This document shows positions 1-7,314 of a DNA stretch of 50,188 nt, in pieces. Under the pieces are notes generated by a model. The model worked only from the letters and a program-made list of their open reading frames with translations. It made no database searches and was not told the DNA's origin. The stretch is from Streptomyces jeddahensis (GTDB taxonomy: Bacteria > Actinomycetota > Actinomycetes > Streptomycetales > Streptomycetaceae): positions 1 to 50,188 of the forward strand of contig NZ_LOHS01000030.1 of assembly GCF_001642995.1 (NCBI RefSeq), in the 5' to 3' direction. Positions within the stretch are counted from its first letter, which is position 1, and each line of letters opens with the position of its first letter. Position numbers and translations under genes: made by a program.

Positions 1-123
1 CATGCAAGCATCAACGCATTGGCGTTCGGCGTGATCCTGCACGTGGCGGTCTGCCACCGCTGGCCACTGGACGACAAGACCTCGGCACTGCGGCAGTCCG
101 AGGCGCCCGACCAGTCGCCGTGA
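1..123 (+). CDS. C-terminal end of an unidentified protein (partial)
   Basis: The frame starting at base 1 is open and ends with TGA at 121-123, giving the last 40 residues of a protein whose start lies outside the window. The visible tail begins with a hydrophobic stretch (residues around ALAFGVILHVAVCH) followed by a charged, proline-containing end (EAPDQSP). The hydrophobic part could be the last membrane segment of a transporter or membrane enzyme, but too little is visible to name a family. It lies directly before a broken SDR gene, so it may itself belong to the degraded left-end region. Confidence 0.4.
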   Translation, partial: HASINALAFGVILHVAVCHRWPLDDKTSALRQSEAPDQSP

Positions 124-211
124 GCCGGACCGGACCGGCGTCCGCCCGGCGCCACAGATACCGGTGCAGCGGCTCCACCACCTGCCCAAACTTCGCGCCT
201 TCGCCGCCGCG

Positions 212-510
212 GATGTCCGGTTACGTGGTCTCCAAGCGGGGGAGCCGCGGACTGGCCAAGACCCGCCGCACTGGAACTGGGCGCCTACGGGATCCGAGTG
301 AACGCAGTCCACCCGGGGCAGACCCGCACGCCGATGACCGAGGGCGTCACCTTCGACACAAGCAACATCGCACTCGAACGGGTCGGCGAGCCCGATGACG
401 TCGCCCACACGGTGCTCTTCTTCGCCTGCGACGACTCTCGATTCGTCACCGGGAGCGAGGTCGCCGTCGACGGTGGGCAGATCGCCTGCCAGGCGACAAC
501 CAGGGTCTTC
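212..510 (+). pseudogene. Short-chain dehydrogenase/reductase remnant, frameshifted
   Basis: Two reading frames together encode the C-terminal half of a classical SDR. The first frame carries the catalytic YxxxK motif as YVVSK followed by GLAKT. The second begins near 270 with ALELGAYGIRVNAVHPG and continues through the GEPDDVA and FVTGSEVAVDGG motifs that normally close SDR proteins. A one-base frame change lies near 260-275. The N-terminal Rossmann GxxxGxG region is absent upstream, and the second frame lacks the expected stop just after VDGG. With the N-terminal half missing, the frame broken and the 3' end lost, this is a decayed gene, not a functional enzyme. Confidence 0.8.
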
Positions 511-734
511 CCGACTAGCGGCAGCGCTTCCCGCGTCACCCAGTGGTGCCGATACGCAGCAGCACGGACGGATCCGTTCATGCCGGTTGTGTGCAACCAG
601 GCGGCACAGGCCGCCGCTTCCGATCCGAACCACCGAGTTCGGTTTTGCAGCTCACGGCACTGGTCAGACAAGACCATCGCCCGGGCGTCATACGCCCCAC
701 TTCACCATCACCTTCAGCAAATCGGAGTACAACT

Positions 735-1352
735 GTGTCCACCCCCGTCAAGCTCGCGGTCATTTACTACTCGTCCACGGGTTTCAGCGCCGAGATCGCC
801 AAGGAGATCGCCCAAACCGCCGAGACGGCGGGCGCCGAGGTCCGCCTGCTCAAGGCCGCCGAACTCGCCCCCGAGGCCGCCATCGCCTCCAACGAGGCCT
901 GGGCCGCGCACGCCGCCGCCAGCGCCGGCATCCCGGTGGCCACCCCCGCCGACGTCGAGTGGGCGGACGCCGTGATCTTCGGCTCTCCAACCCGCTTCGG
1001 CAACATCTCCTCCCAGCTCAAGCAGTTCATCGACACGCTCGGCGGCCTGTGGGCGCAGGGCAAGCTCGCGAACAAGGTGTACAGCGGCTTCGTCACCACC
1101 GCCACAGCCCACGGTGGACATGAGTCCACCCTGCTGGCCCTGTACAACTCGATTCACCACTTCGGCGGTCTGATCGCCTCCCCCGGCTACACCGATACCG
1201 TGAAGTTCGTCGACGGCAACCCTTACGGCACCTCTCACACCGACGCCCAGGGCAATAACCCCGTCGGCGAGCAGACCCGCAACGCCGCGCGTCACCAGGC
1301 AGAGCGGGTGGTCCAGATCGCGGCCGCTTTGAAGGCCGGCCTCGCCGCCTGA
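735..1352 (+). CDS. wrbA: WrbA-type NAD(P)H:quinone oxidoreductase (flavodoxin-like)
   Basis: This encodes a 205-aa flavodoxin-fold protein, the usual WrbA length. Such proteins bind FMN and reduce quinones by two electrons with NAD(P)H, protecting the cytosol from redox cycling. The FMN phosphate loop is YYSSTG at residues 11-16. The isoalloxazine-contacting segments GSPTRFGN and TTATAHGGHE are both present, as is the C-terminal GEQTRNAARHQ helix. The frame stays open far upstream, but the GTG at 735 is preceded by GGAG seven bases before it, and the protein then begins right at the first beta strand (VKLAVIYYS). It stands alone between an SDR remnant and an interrupted gene and is followed by a strong terminator. 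Confidence 0.92.
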   Translation: MSTPVKLAVIYYSSTGFSAEIAKEIAQTAETAGAEVRLLKAAELAPEAAIASNEAWAAHAAASAGIPVATPADVEWADAVIFGSPTRFGNISSQLKQFIDTLGGLWAQGKLANKVYSGFVTTATAHGGHESTLLALYNSIHHFGGLIASPGYTDTVKFVDGNPYGTSHTDAQGNNPVGEQTRNAARHQAERVVQIAAALKAGLAA

Positions 1353-1360
1353 CCGGCTCA

Positions 1361-1393
1361 CCACGTCCCCGACGTATGACGTCGGGGACGTGG
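1361..1393 (+). terminator. Perfect 15-bp hairpin after wrbA
   Basis: A perfect inverted repeat with 15-bp arms (CCACGTCCCCGACGT and its complement) and a 3-nt loop starts eight bases after the wrbA stop. The stem is GC-rich with no clear U tract, as is usual for Streptomyces terminators. Confidence 0.85.
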
Positions 1394-1517
1394 TGCCATG
1401 CACCACTCGGGTGTCTGAGCCCCTTTCCAGCGGCCGAAGGTCCACCATCTCTGCTGACTCTGTGACGGTAAGGACATCCAGCACAGGGGGCCACACTCCT
1501 TGAACAAGGAGGCGCTC

Positions 1518-1586
1518 GTGGCTGAGCTCGCCACCCTCATAGCCGGTGGAGCTGTCCTTCTCGCAGGGGCCGGGTGTGTCAATTAA
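1518..1586 (+). pseudogene. 22-codon stump of an interrupted gene with a strong start site
   Basis: A GTG at 1518 is preceded by AAGGAGG with six bases spacing, a near-ideal ribosome binding site. The reading frame gives VAELATLIAGGAVLLAGAGCVN and then stops at TAA 1584-1586. The alternating hydrophobic start looks like the N-terminus of a longer protein, and the frame ends at about the point where IS256-type sequence begins. I read it as the 5' end of a gene cut off by the insertion or rearrangement. A free-standing 22-aa membrane peptide is the alternative. Confidence 0.45.
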
Positions 1587-1589
1587 CGG

Positions 1590-1986
1590 CTGATCTTGGT
1601 TGCTGAGTGATCAGTTGTTGCTCGGGTTCAGGTGGCCCTCGAAGGCGATCTGGAACGCGTTGAGGGGTGCCTTCCAGCGCATGGTCCACCTCATGCGGCC
1701 CTTACCCGTCGGGTCCAGGCTCATCAGCGCCATGTAGATGCACTTGAGGGCCGCGGCTTCGTTGGGGAAGTGGCCGCGGGCGCGGACGGCCTTGCGGATG
1801 CGGGCGTTGACGCTCTCGATGGCGTTCGTACTGCAGATGACCTTGCGGATCCCGACGTCGAAGGAGAGGAAGGGCACGAACTCGGCCCAGGCGTCCGACC
1901 ACAGCTTCACGATCGCCGGATACGTCCGGCCCCACGCCTCCTGGAACTCCAGGAGGCGTTCCGTCGCCGCGTCCTCGCCTGGAAGC
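1590..1986 (-). mobile_element. IS256-family transposase, C-terminal fragment (element A)
   Basis: On the minus strand the frame from about 1986 down to the TGA at 1611-1613 encodes roughly 125 residues of a Mutator/IS256-type transposase. Recognisable blocks are LLEFQEAWGRTYPAI, SDAWAEFVPFL, the conserved IRKVICSTNAIESVNARIRK, RARGHFPNE and a closing WKAPLNAFQIAF. The N-terminal DNA-binding part and the first catalytic aspartates are missing, so it cannot be active. A short inverted repeat (CTGATC...GATCAG, 1590-1615) beyond the stop may be part of the element's end. The fragment breaks at about 1980-1986, where a second transposase fragment of opposite orientation begins. Confidence 0.85.
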
Positions 1987-2272
1987 GAAGGAGGACTTGA
2001 CCGCGTTCGCGGACTTCCCTGATCGGCACTGGAAGAAGATCCAGTCGACCAACCCGCTGGAGCGGATCAACCGCGAGATCAAACGCCGGACCGACGTCGT
2101 GCAGATCTCCCCCAACCCCGACGCCCTCGAACCTCTCACCACCGCCGTGCTCATCGAGATGCACGACGAGGGGATCGCCTTCCCACGCCGCTACCTCCCC
2201 GAAGGCAGCATGGACAAGATCTACCCCAACAACGATCAGATCGGTCCGGCTACACCACCACAGGGGACATGA
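1979..2272 (+). mobile_element. IS256-family transposase, C-terminal fragment (element B)
   Basis: This plus-strand frame encodes about 97 residues ending with TGA at 2270-2272. It contains the conserved tail of a different IS256-family transposase: DLTAFADFPDRHWKKI, STNPLERINREIKRRTDVV, a variable segment and EGIAFPRRYLPEGSM. This block sits later in the protein than most of the element A remnant and belongs to a distinct subgroup. The first ATG or GTG codons in frame are internal, so this is not a complete gene. Its broken 5' end is fused to the broken 5' end of element A. Confidence 0.85.
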
Positions 2273-3031
2273 CCCCTCCGGCCTCAACTTCTTGCGGAAG
2301 GCCCTCCGCTCGTCGGCCAGCCCGCCCATTGCGCATACCTCATCCAGTCGGCAAACCGGAGGGATCATGAGCCGTCAGCCCCTGCCGACACCACGCTATG
2401 AGGCTCAGTAGCCCTCGCCTCTCCCTCCTCCGACAGGAGGCCTAGACAGGGGCGAGCCCAGCCGTCCACGGCGGCCCTCACCACCGCAACTTGCCCCGTC
2501 CGTTCCCCCAACCCACTTCTGCGAGGACGCCAGCAACTGTGCCGTGCAGCCGTCCGCTTCTCCCCACGCGGTTTGATCCTGCCTGTCGCCTCCCTGACCT
2601 GCGATAACTCAACCAGGTACGCCAAGACGGGCCAATTCGACCCGGATTCGACCCAGCACGCCCTCGCCACTGCACTGACCAGTCTTGAACTGCAAGAATG
2701 CAACTTCTGCCGGTGTACCGCTCAAGAACCAGCAAGAAGTTGGTGCGTTAACCAATAAGAATCCCACTTCCGGACAATTACGACAGCACCACGATCGGAC
2801 GTGCTCGCCAAATGCATCAGCGGCCGCCTCGGGAGTGATCCACCCAGCGGCGTCACTCCGCAGCCGCTGCCAGTGATACGCAAGGCGGATGGCAGGGCCC
2901 TGACCAGCTCTTTCATAGAGACGCTTCCGCCTGGCGGAAGCCGCCTTGCGCGGCAACCGCAGTCGTCAGGAGCCTGATCCCAACCACGGCACGCGGGGCG
3001 AAGACGCCCCGCCGACAGGGACGGGAACCCC
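2273..3031. other. Gene-free 759-bp spacer with a locally lower-GC patch
   Basis: I find no convincing gene here. Several short open frames exist, but none has family motifs or clear codon bias. The stretch 2680-2790 is visibly poorer in GC than its surroundings, which suggests foreign or decayed DNA. A 14-codon frame at 2367-2411 has GGAGGG shortly before its ATG but stops at once, which could be a relic start of a lost gene. The part nearest the oxygenase gene holds a small hairpin listed separately. Confidence 0.5.
2923..2941. promoter_or_regulatory. Short palindrome upstream of the vanA-type operon
   Basis: GCTTCCGC and its complement GCGGAAGC are separated by three bases, about 90 bases before the oxygenase start codon. 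The position suits an operator in the leader of the van-type operon, but there is no independent evidence for a binding protein. Confidence 0.3.
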
Positions 3032-4102
3032 ATGCCTCACATGACCGCCTTCGCCAGGAACCAGTGGTACGTCGCCGCCTACGCGCACGAGGTGGGCCGC
3101 GAGCTGCTCGGCCGGACGATCCTCGGCGAGCCCCTCGTCTTCTACCGCACCGAGGAGGACGGGACGCCCGTCGCCCTGCACGATCGGTGCGTGCACCGCC
3201 GCTTCCCGTTGTCCGAGAGCCCGACCCGCCTCGACGGCGACCGGATCGTGTGCGGCTACCACGGCTTCACGTACGACACGACGGGCACTTGTGTGTACGT
3301 GCCGGGTCAGAAGCGCGTCCCGCGCACGGCCCGCGTCGCCTCGTACCCGGTGGTCGAGCAGGACTCCCTGATCTGGGTGTGGATCGGGGACCCGGCCCTC
3401 GCCGACCCGGGAGCCATCCCGCGGGCGAAGCACCTGGACTCCCCCGGCTGGGTCACCGTCCGCGGCATGGAGCCCATCGACTGCGACTACGGGCTCCTGG
3501 TCGACAACCTCCTCGACCTCTCCCACGAGACGTATCTGCACGGCGGTTACATCGGCACCCCCGAGGTCGCCGAGACGCCGATCACCACCGAGGTCGACGA
3601 GGGCGCGGGCATCGTGCGCGTCAGCCGGCACATGGACGACGCCGCATGTCCGCCCTTCTACGCCAAGTCCACCGGCATCGAGGGCCGCATCACCCGCTGG
3701 CAGGACATCGAGTACCACGCGCCGTGCCTGTACCTGCTGCACAGCCGTATCGCCCCGGTCGGCGTGCTGCCCGAGCCGGACGGCAGCGACCCGAACGGCT
3801 TCCACACCGAGATCACGTACGCCATCACGCCGTCCGCCGACGGCAAGGTGTACGACTTCTGGATGGTCTCGCGCGACTGGGCGACGGATGATGAAGAGGT
3901 CACCGAGTTCCTGCGGGGCAACAACCACACGGTCGTCATGCAGGACGTGGACGCGCTGAACCTGCTGCAGAAGACCCTGGTCACCGAGCCCGCCGGCTAC
4001 CAGGAGCTCAGCATCAACATCGACACCGGCGGTCTCGCCGCCCGCCGCATCCTCGCCCGGCTGGTCGAGGAGGGCGCGAAGCCCATGGAGAAGGTCCAGT
4101 GA
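3032..4102 (+). CDS. vanA: VanA-type Rieske aromatic oxygenase / O-demethylase, oxygenase subunit
   Basis: This 356-aa protein is a Rieske non-heme iron oxygenase alpha subunit of the vanillate O-demethylase type. It opens with the family's NQWYVAAYAHEV block. The Rieske [2Fe-2S] ligands are C53-x-H55 and C74-x2-H77. The mononuclear iron site lies in DNLLDLSHETYLH, with H165 and H170. The C-terminal NIDTGGLAARRIL block matches VanA-like enzymes, and the length is normal. Such enzymes hydroxylate a methoxy or ring carbon using electrons from a reductase, here encoded two genes on. Vanillate to protocatechuate is the best-known reaction, but related enzymes act on other aromatic acids, so the substrate is unproven. 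A second ATG nine bases later is possible; a GGGA-type site precedes the chosen start. Confidence 0.85.
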   Translation: MPHMTAFARNQWYVAAYAHEVGRELLGRTILGEPLVFYRTEEDGTPVALHDRCVHRRFPLSESPTRLDGDRIVCGYHGFTYDTTGTCVYVPGQKRVPRTARVASYPVVEQDSLIWVWIGDPALADPGAIPRAKHLDSPGWVTVRGMEPIDCDYGLLVDNLLDLSHETYLHGGYIGTPEVAETPITTEVDEGAGIVRVSRHMDDAACPPFYAKSTGIEGRITRWQDIEYHAPCLYLLHSRIAPVGVLPEPDGSDPNGFHTEITYAITPSADGKVYDFWMVSRDWATDDEEVTEFLRGNNHTVVMQDVDALNLLQKTLVTEPAGYQELSINIDTGGLAARRILARLVEEGAKPMEKVQ

Positions 4103-4284
4103 CCGCACCGACCGGAGAGATCTACCGCATCGACTGGCTGCCGGGCACGGACATCCTGCACGGCACCTGCCACTGCGGCCGCGAGCACACCGCGCAGGAC
4201 CCCATCGAGATGTGGGAGTGGATGCTCGCCCATCCGCAAGGACACGAGCCGCACGGACACGAGCCGCAAGGAACCAGCTCATGA
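4099..4284 (+). CDS. Small CHCG-motif protein of the oxygenase operon, function unknown
   Basis: A 61-aa frame starts at a GTG that overlaps the oxygenase stop (GTGA) and ends in an ATGA overlap with the reductase start, so all three genes should be translated together. The sequence contains a CHCG motif (GTCHCGREH), then ED-like and aromatic residues (DPIEMWEWMLAHP), and ends in a histidine-rich tail made by an in-frame tandem repeat (GHEPHGHEPQG). The Cys/His content could bind a metal or support Fe-S assembly, but I know no characterised function. Tight coupling on both sides argues that it is a real gene and a working partner of the oxygenase system. Confidence 0.7.
   Translation: MTAPTGEIYRIDWLPGTDILHGTCHCGREHTAQDPIEMWEWMLAHPQGHEPHGHEPQGTSS
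4240..4268 (+). repeat. 15-bp in-frame tandem repeat in the small van-operon gene
   Basis: GGACACGAGCCGCA occurs at 4240-4253 and again at 4255-4268. The unit length is 15 bases, so it adds five residues (GHEPx) without shifting the frame. Confidence 0.8.
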
Positions 4285-5216
4285 CCTCGTACGAAGCCGA
4301 ACTCGTCGTCGACCGCCGGGAGTCCGCGGCCGACGGCGTGCTCGCCCTGACGCTCCGCCACCCGCTGGGCGAACCGCTCCCGGTCTGGGAGCCGGGAGCA
4401 CACATCGACGTGCTGCTCGGCCCCGGCCTGGAGCGGCAGTACTCGCTGTGCGGGGACCCGGCGGACCGTGGCGTCTGGCGGATCGCCGTCCTGCGCGAAC
4501 CCGACGGGCGCGGCGGATCTGCTTACGTCCACGGGGAGTTGAGGGAGGGCGACAAGGTCCGCGTGCGCGGCCCCCGCAACCACTTCGCACTCGAGCCCGC
4601 CCCGCGCTACCGCTTCATCGCGGGCGGCATCGGCATCACCCCGATCCTGCCGATGCTGGCCGCGGCCGAGGCGGCGGGCGCGGAGTGGACGCTGCTGTAC
4701 GGCGGCCGGACGCGCGGATCAATGGCGTTCACCGACGAGCTGGACGCGTACGGGGACAGGGTCACGATCGCTCCGCAGGACGAGACGGGGCTGCTGGATC
4801 TCGGCTCCGTCCTCGACGACGTTCCCGAGGGCACCCTCGTCTACTGCTGCGGTCCGGGACCGCTGCTGGACGCGGTCGAGGCGCGGTGCCCGGGCGGGCT
4901 GCTGCACGTCGAGCGGTTCCAGCCGAAGGAGCAGGAGACCGGCCCGGACACCGCCTTCGAGGTGGAGCTGTCCCGCTCGGGCAAGACGGTGACCGTGGCC
5001 GAGGGCGTCTCGGTACTGGATGCCGTGCGGTCGGCGGGTGTCGAGGTGCTGTACTCCTGTACGGAAGGGACCTGCGGCACGTGTGAGACCGACGTCCTCG
5101 AGGGCACACCGGACCACCGGGACTCGGTACTCACCGATGAGGAGCGGGAGGCGGGCGAGACGATGATGATCTGCGTGTCGCGCTGCCGAGGGCCACGGCT
5201 CGTCCTGGACCTCTGA
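4281..5216 (+). CDS. vanB: VanB-type ferredoxin-NAD reductase of the aromatic oxygenase
   Basis: This 311-aa protein is a phthalate-dioxygenase-reductase family electron-transfer subunit. It has an FMN/FAD domain with RQYSL at 52-56, an NAD-binding domain with GGIGITP at 115-121 and CCGPGP at 189-194, and a C-terminal plant-type [2Fe-2S] domain with C260, C265, C268 and C298. The domain order flavin-NAD-ferredoxin is that of VanB. It would pass electrons from NADH to the Rieske centre of the upstream oxygenase. The frame is open earlier, but the ATG at 4281 overlaps the stop of the small upstream gene by four bases and starts the family's conserved N-terminus, so it is preferred. Confidence 0.9.
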   Translation: MTSYEAELVVDRRESAADGVLALTLRHPLGEPLPVWEPGAHIDVLLGPGLERQYSLCGDPADRGVWRIAVLREPDGRGGSAYVHGELREGDKVRVRGPRNHFALEPAPRYRFIAGGIGITPILPMLAAAEAAGAEWTLLYGGRTRGSMAFTDELDAYGDRVTIAPQDETGLLDLGSVLDDVPEGTLVYCCGPGPLLDAVEARCPGGLLHVERFQPKEQETGPDTAFEVELSRSGKTVTVAEGVSVLDAVRSAGVEVLYSCTEGTCGTCETDVLEGTPDHRDSVLTDEEREAGETMMICVSRCRGPRLVLDL

Positions 5217-5248
5217 CCTGCAGGAGACCGCGCACGGGCCGTCCGTCG

Positions 5249-5295
5249 ACCGGCCGTCGGCGACCAGCTGTCGGCTGTCGGCCAGGCCGGCCGGT
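5249..5295. terminator. Weak hairpin between convergent vanB and iclR genes
   Basis: ACCGGCC (5249-5255) and GGCCGGT (5289-5295) flank a repetitive GTCGGC-rich sequence between two convergent genes. The interior pairs only partly, so this is a tentative bidirectional terminator. Confidence 0.35.
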
Positions 5296-5299
5296 GCGC

Positions 5300-6085
5300 T
5301 CAGCGCCGCCGCGCCACCACCCGCAGATCGGCCTCGATCCGCGCCACCGCGGCCAGCAGCGGCGGCAACAGGTCCCTGCGAACGGACTCGACCGAGTTCC
5401 GGCTGGCGTGGACCGGGATGTTGACGGCTGCGACGACGTCGCCGTCCCGGTCCCTCACCGGGGCGGCCACCGAGCGGAGCCCTTCCTCCAGTTCCTGGTC
5501 GACGATGGCGTACCCGTGGCGGCGCACGCGTCGGAGCTCGGCGCGCAGCAGGCCGGTGGTGACGATCGTGCGGGCGGTCAGCGCGCGCAGTTCGGCGCGT
5601 GCGAGCCGGGCGTCGATCTCCTCGTCCGGCAGGTGCGCGAGCATCACCCGGCCCACGGACGTCACATGGGCCGGGAAGCGCGTGCCGACCGTGATCGACG
5701 CGGTCATGATGCGGCTGGTGGGCACCCGTGCGACGTAGACGATGTCGTCGCCGTCGAGCACGCACAGCGAGGAGGACTCGCGTACCTCGGCGACCAGCTG
5801 CTCCAGATGCGGTTCGGCGATGTCCGGGAGCGAGAAGCTGGAGAGATACGCGTAGCCGAGCTCCAGCACGCGGGGGCTGAGCCGGAACAGCCGGCCGTCC
5901 GTTCGTACGTACCCCAGGTCGGAGAGCGTGAGCAGGAAGCGGCGCGCCGCCGCCCGCGTGAGGCCGCACGTACGCGCGACCTCGCTGAGGGTCAGTTCGG
6001 GGTGGTCTGCGTCGAAGGCGCGGATGACGGCCAGTCCCCGTTCGAAGGACTGCACGAAGTGCGGTTCCCGTGCTCCGGCGCTCAT
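5300..6085 (-). CDS. IclR-family transcriptional regulator (PcaR/PobR type)
   Basis: This 261-aa protein has the two-domain IclR layout. An N-terminal winged helix-turn-helix spans about residues 10-65, with SFERGLAVIRAF and LSEVARTCGLTRAAARRFLLTL. An effector domain fills the rest, with MTASITVGTRFPAHVTSVGRVMLA and a closing block typical of the PcaR/PobR/CatR branch. Those relatives sense protocatechuate, beta-ketoadipate or related aromatic acids. It faces the van-type operon and is divergent from the ABC importer genes, so it most likely controls one or both. A palindrome (GTGCGC-TGT-GCGCAC) lies 27 bases upstream of its start codon. Confidence 0.9.
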   Translation of the reverse strand: MSAGAREPHFVQSFERGLAVIRAFDADHPELTLSEVARTCGLTRAAARRFLLTLSDLGYVRTDGRLFRLSPRVLELGYAYLSSFSLPDIAEPHLEQLVAEVRESSSLCVLDGDDIVYVARVPTSRIMTASITVGTRFPAHVTSVGRVMLAHLPDEEIDARLARAELRALTARTIVTTGLLRAELRRVRRHGYAIVDQELEEGLRSVAAPVRDRDGDVVAAVNIPVHASRNSVESVRRDLLPPLLAAVARIEADLRVVARRR

Positions 6086-6111
6086 GGCTGCCTTCCCGAG
6101 AGCGGACGAGG

Positions 6112-6126
6112 GTGCGCTGTGCGCAC
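6112..6126. promoter_or_regulatory. Candidate operator in the iclR / ABC-importer intergenic region
   Basis: A perfect 15-bp palindrome, GTGCGC-TGT-GCGCAC, sits between the divergent IclR gene and the importer operon. Its position and symmetry suit an IclR dimer site. Sequence alone cannot exclude chance in GC-rich DNA. Confidence 0.4.
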
Positions 6127-6330
6127 GCTAGGAGCGCGCTTCACGCGTGTCAACGGACAGGAAGACTCCTCCCAACTCCCTTGCGAAGAGGGGAAATCGA
6201 CAGTTTCGGCACGCCCCATTGACCCTCGCTTGTGCGGGCTCTACGTTCGCGCTCAGCACTGCCGTGCGGCCTGCGCACACTCGCTCGGAGCGATGTCCAT
6301 CCGGTCCATCCGGTCCCACAAGGGGGATTC

Positions 6331-7314
6331 ATGCGTCGTCTGCTCATCGGCTTCGCCGTCGGCGCGTTACTGGTCGCCACGACGGCCTGCGGCTCGTCCG
6401 AGTCCCCCGGTTCGTCCGGGCCCTCCGGTTCCGGCAAGGGATCGGGGAGCGGTACCACCACGCTCAAGGTCGGCGTCATCCCGATCGTCGACGTCGCGCC
6501 CCTCTACCTCGGCCAGGAGAAGGGCTTCTACAGCAAGCGCGGCATCAAGCTGGAACTCACCACCGCCCAGGGCGGCGCGGCGATCGTGCCGGGCGTGGTC
6601 AGCGGCCAGTTCCAGTTCGGGTTCTCCAACATGACCTCGCTGATGATCGCCCAGACCAACAACGTGCCCGTGAAGGCCGTCGTCAACGGCGCCTCCTCGA
6701 CGGGCGTGGAGGGCGAGGACTTCGGCGCGCTCACCGTGAAGAAGGGCAGCGCCATCAAGACGGCGAAGGACCTGGAGGGCAAGAAGGTCGCCGTCAACAC
6801 CCTGAAGAACATCAACGAGACAGCGGTGCGCGAGTCGGTACGCAAGGCCGGCGGCGACCCCGACAAGGTGAAGTTCGTCGAGCTCGCCTTCGACCAGATG
6901 CCCGCCGCCCTCGACAAGGGCCAGATCGACGCCGCCATGGTGGTCGAGCCCGCGCTCGCCACCATCAAGGGCCAGGGCGGCAGCGCGATCGCCTCGTCGC
7001 TGGTCGACGTCGCGAAGGGCCTCACCGTCGCGATGTACTTCACGTCGACGCAGTACGCGCAGCAGAACCCGGAGTTGGTGAAGAAGTTCCAGGAGGCCAC
7101 CGCGGAGTCTCTCGCCTACGCGAGCGAACACCCGGATGAGGTCCGCGAGATCGTCACCACGTACACGAAGATCCCGGCGGCGACGCTGGAGAAGGTGACC
7201 CTGCCGAAGTGGCCCGCCGAGCCGAACCGCGCCTCGATCGAGGCGCTCGCCGCACTCGGTGAGAAGGACGGCCTCTTCAAGTCCTCGCCGGATCTGGACA
7301 CGCTGCTGCCATGA
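6331..7314 (+). CDS. ABC importer substrate-binding lipoprotein (NMT1/TauA/SsuA-like)
   Basis: This 327-aa protein starts with a lipoprotein signal peptide (MRRLLIGFAVGALLVATTAC) whose lipobox cysteine is followed by a Ser/Gly linker. The mature part is a periplasmic-binding fold of the NMT1/THI5/SsuA class, seen in VGVIPIVDVAPLYLGQEKGFY, VSGQFQFGFSNMTS, LEGKKVAVNTLKN and AAMVVEPAL. AGGGGG precedes the chosen ATG by about five bases. Members bind sulfonates, taurine, pyrimidine precursors or aromatic acids such as phthalate. Because the genes adjoin an aromatic oxygenase and an IclR regulator, an aromatic acid ligand is the most economical guess. The stop overlaps the first permease start (ATGA). 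Confidence 0.85.
   Translation: MRRLLIGFAVGALLVATTACGSSESPGSSGPSGSGKGSGSGTTTLKVGVIPIVDVAPLYLGQEKGFYSKRGIKLELTTAQGGAAIVPGVVSGQFQFGFSNMTSLMIAQTNNVPVKAVVNGASSTGVEGEDFGALTVKKGSAIKTAKDLEGKKVAVNTLKNINETAVRESVRKAGGDPDKVKFVELAFDQMPAALDKGQIDAAMVVEPALATIKGQGGSAIASSLVDVAKGLTVAMYFTSTQYAQQNPELVKKFQEATAESLAYASEHPDEVREIVTTYTKIPAATLEKVTLPKWPAEPNRASIEALAALGEKDGLFKSSPDLDTLLP

Noticed and set aside
2367..2411. A 14-codon frame with GGAGGG before its ATG, possibly a leader peptide
   Set aside because: It lies far from the next gene and has no regulatory codon pattern or attenuator; probably a relic or chance frame.
2609..2956. A 115-codon minus-strand open frame in the spacer before the oxygenase gene
   Set aside because: Third-position GC in the part I sampled was not clearly higher than the other positions, there is no ribosome binding site, and no protein family is recognisable.
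2966..4405. A long open frame antisense to the oxygenase gene
   Set aside because: It mirrors a clear Rieske oxygenase on the other strand; long antisense frames are expected in GC-rich DNA.
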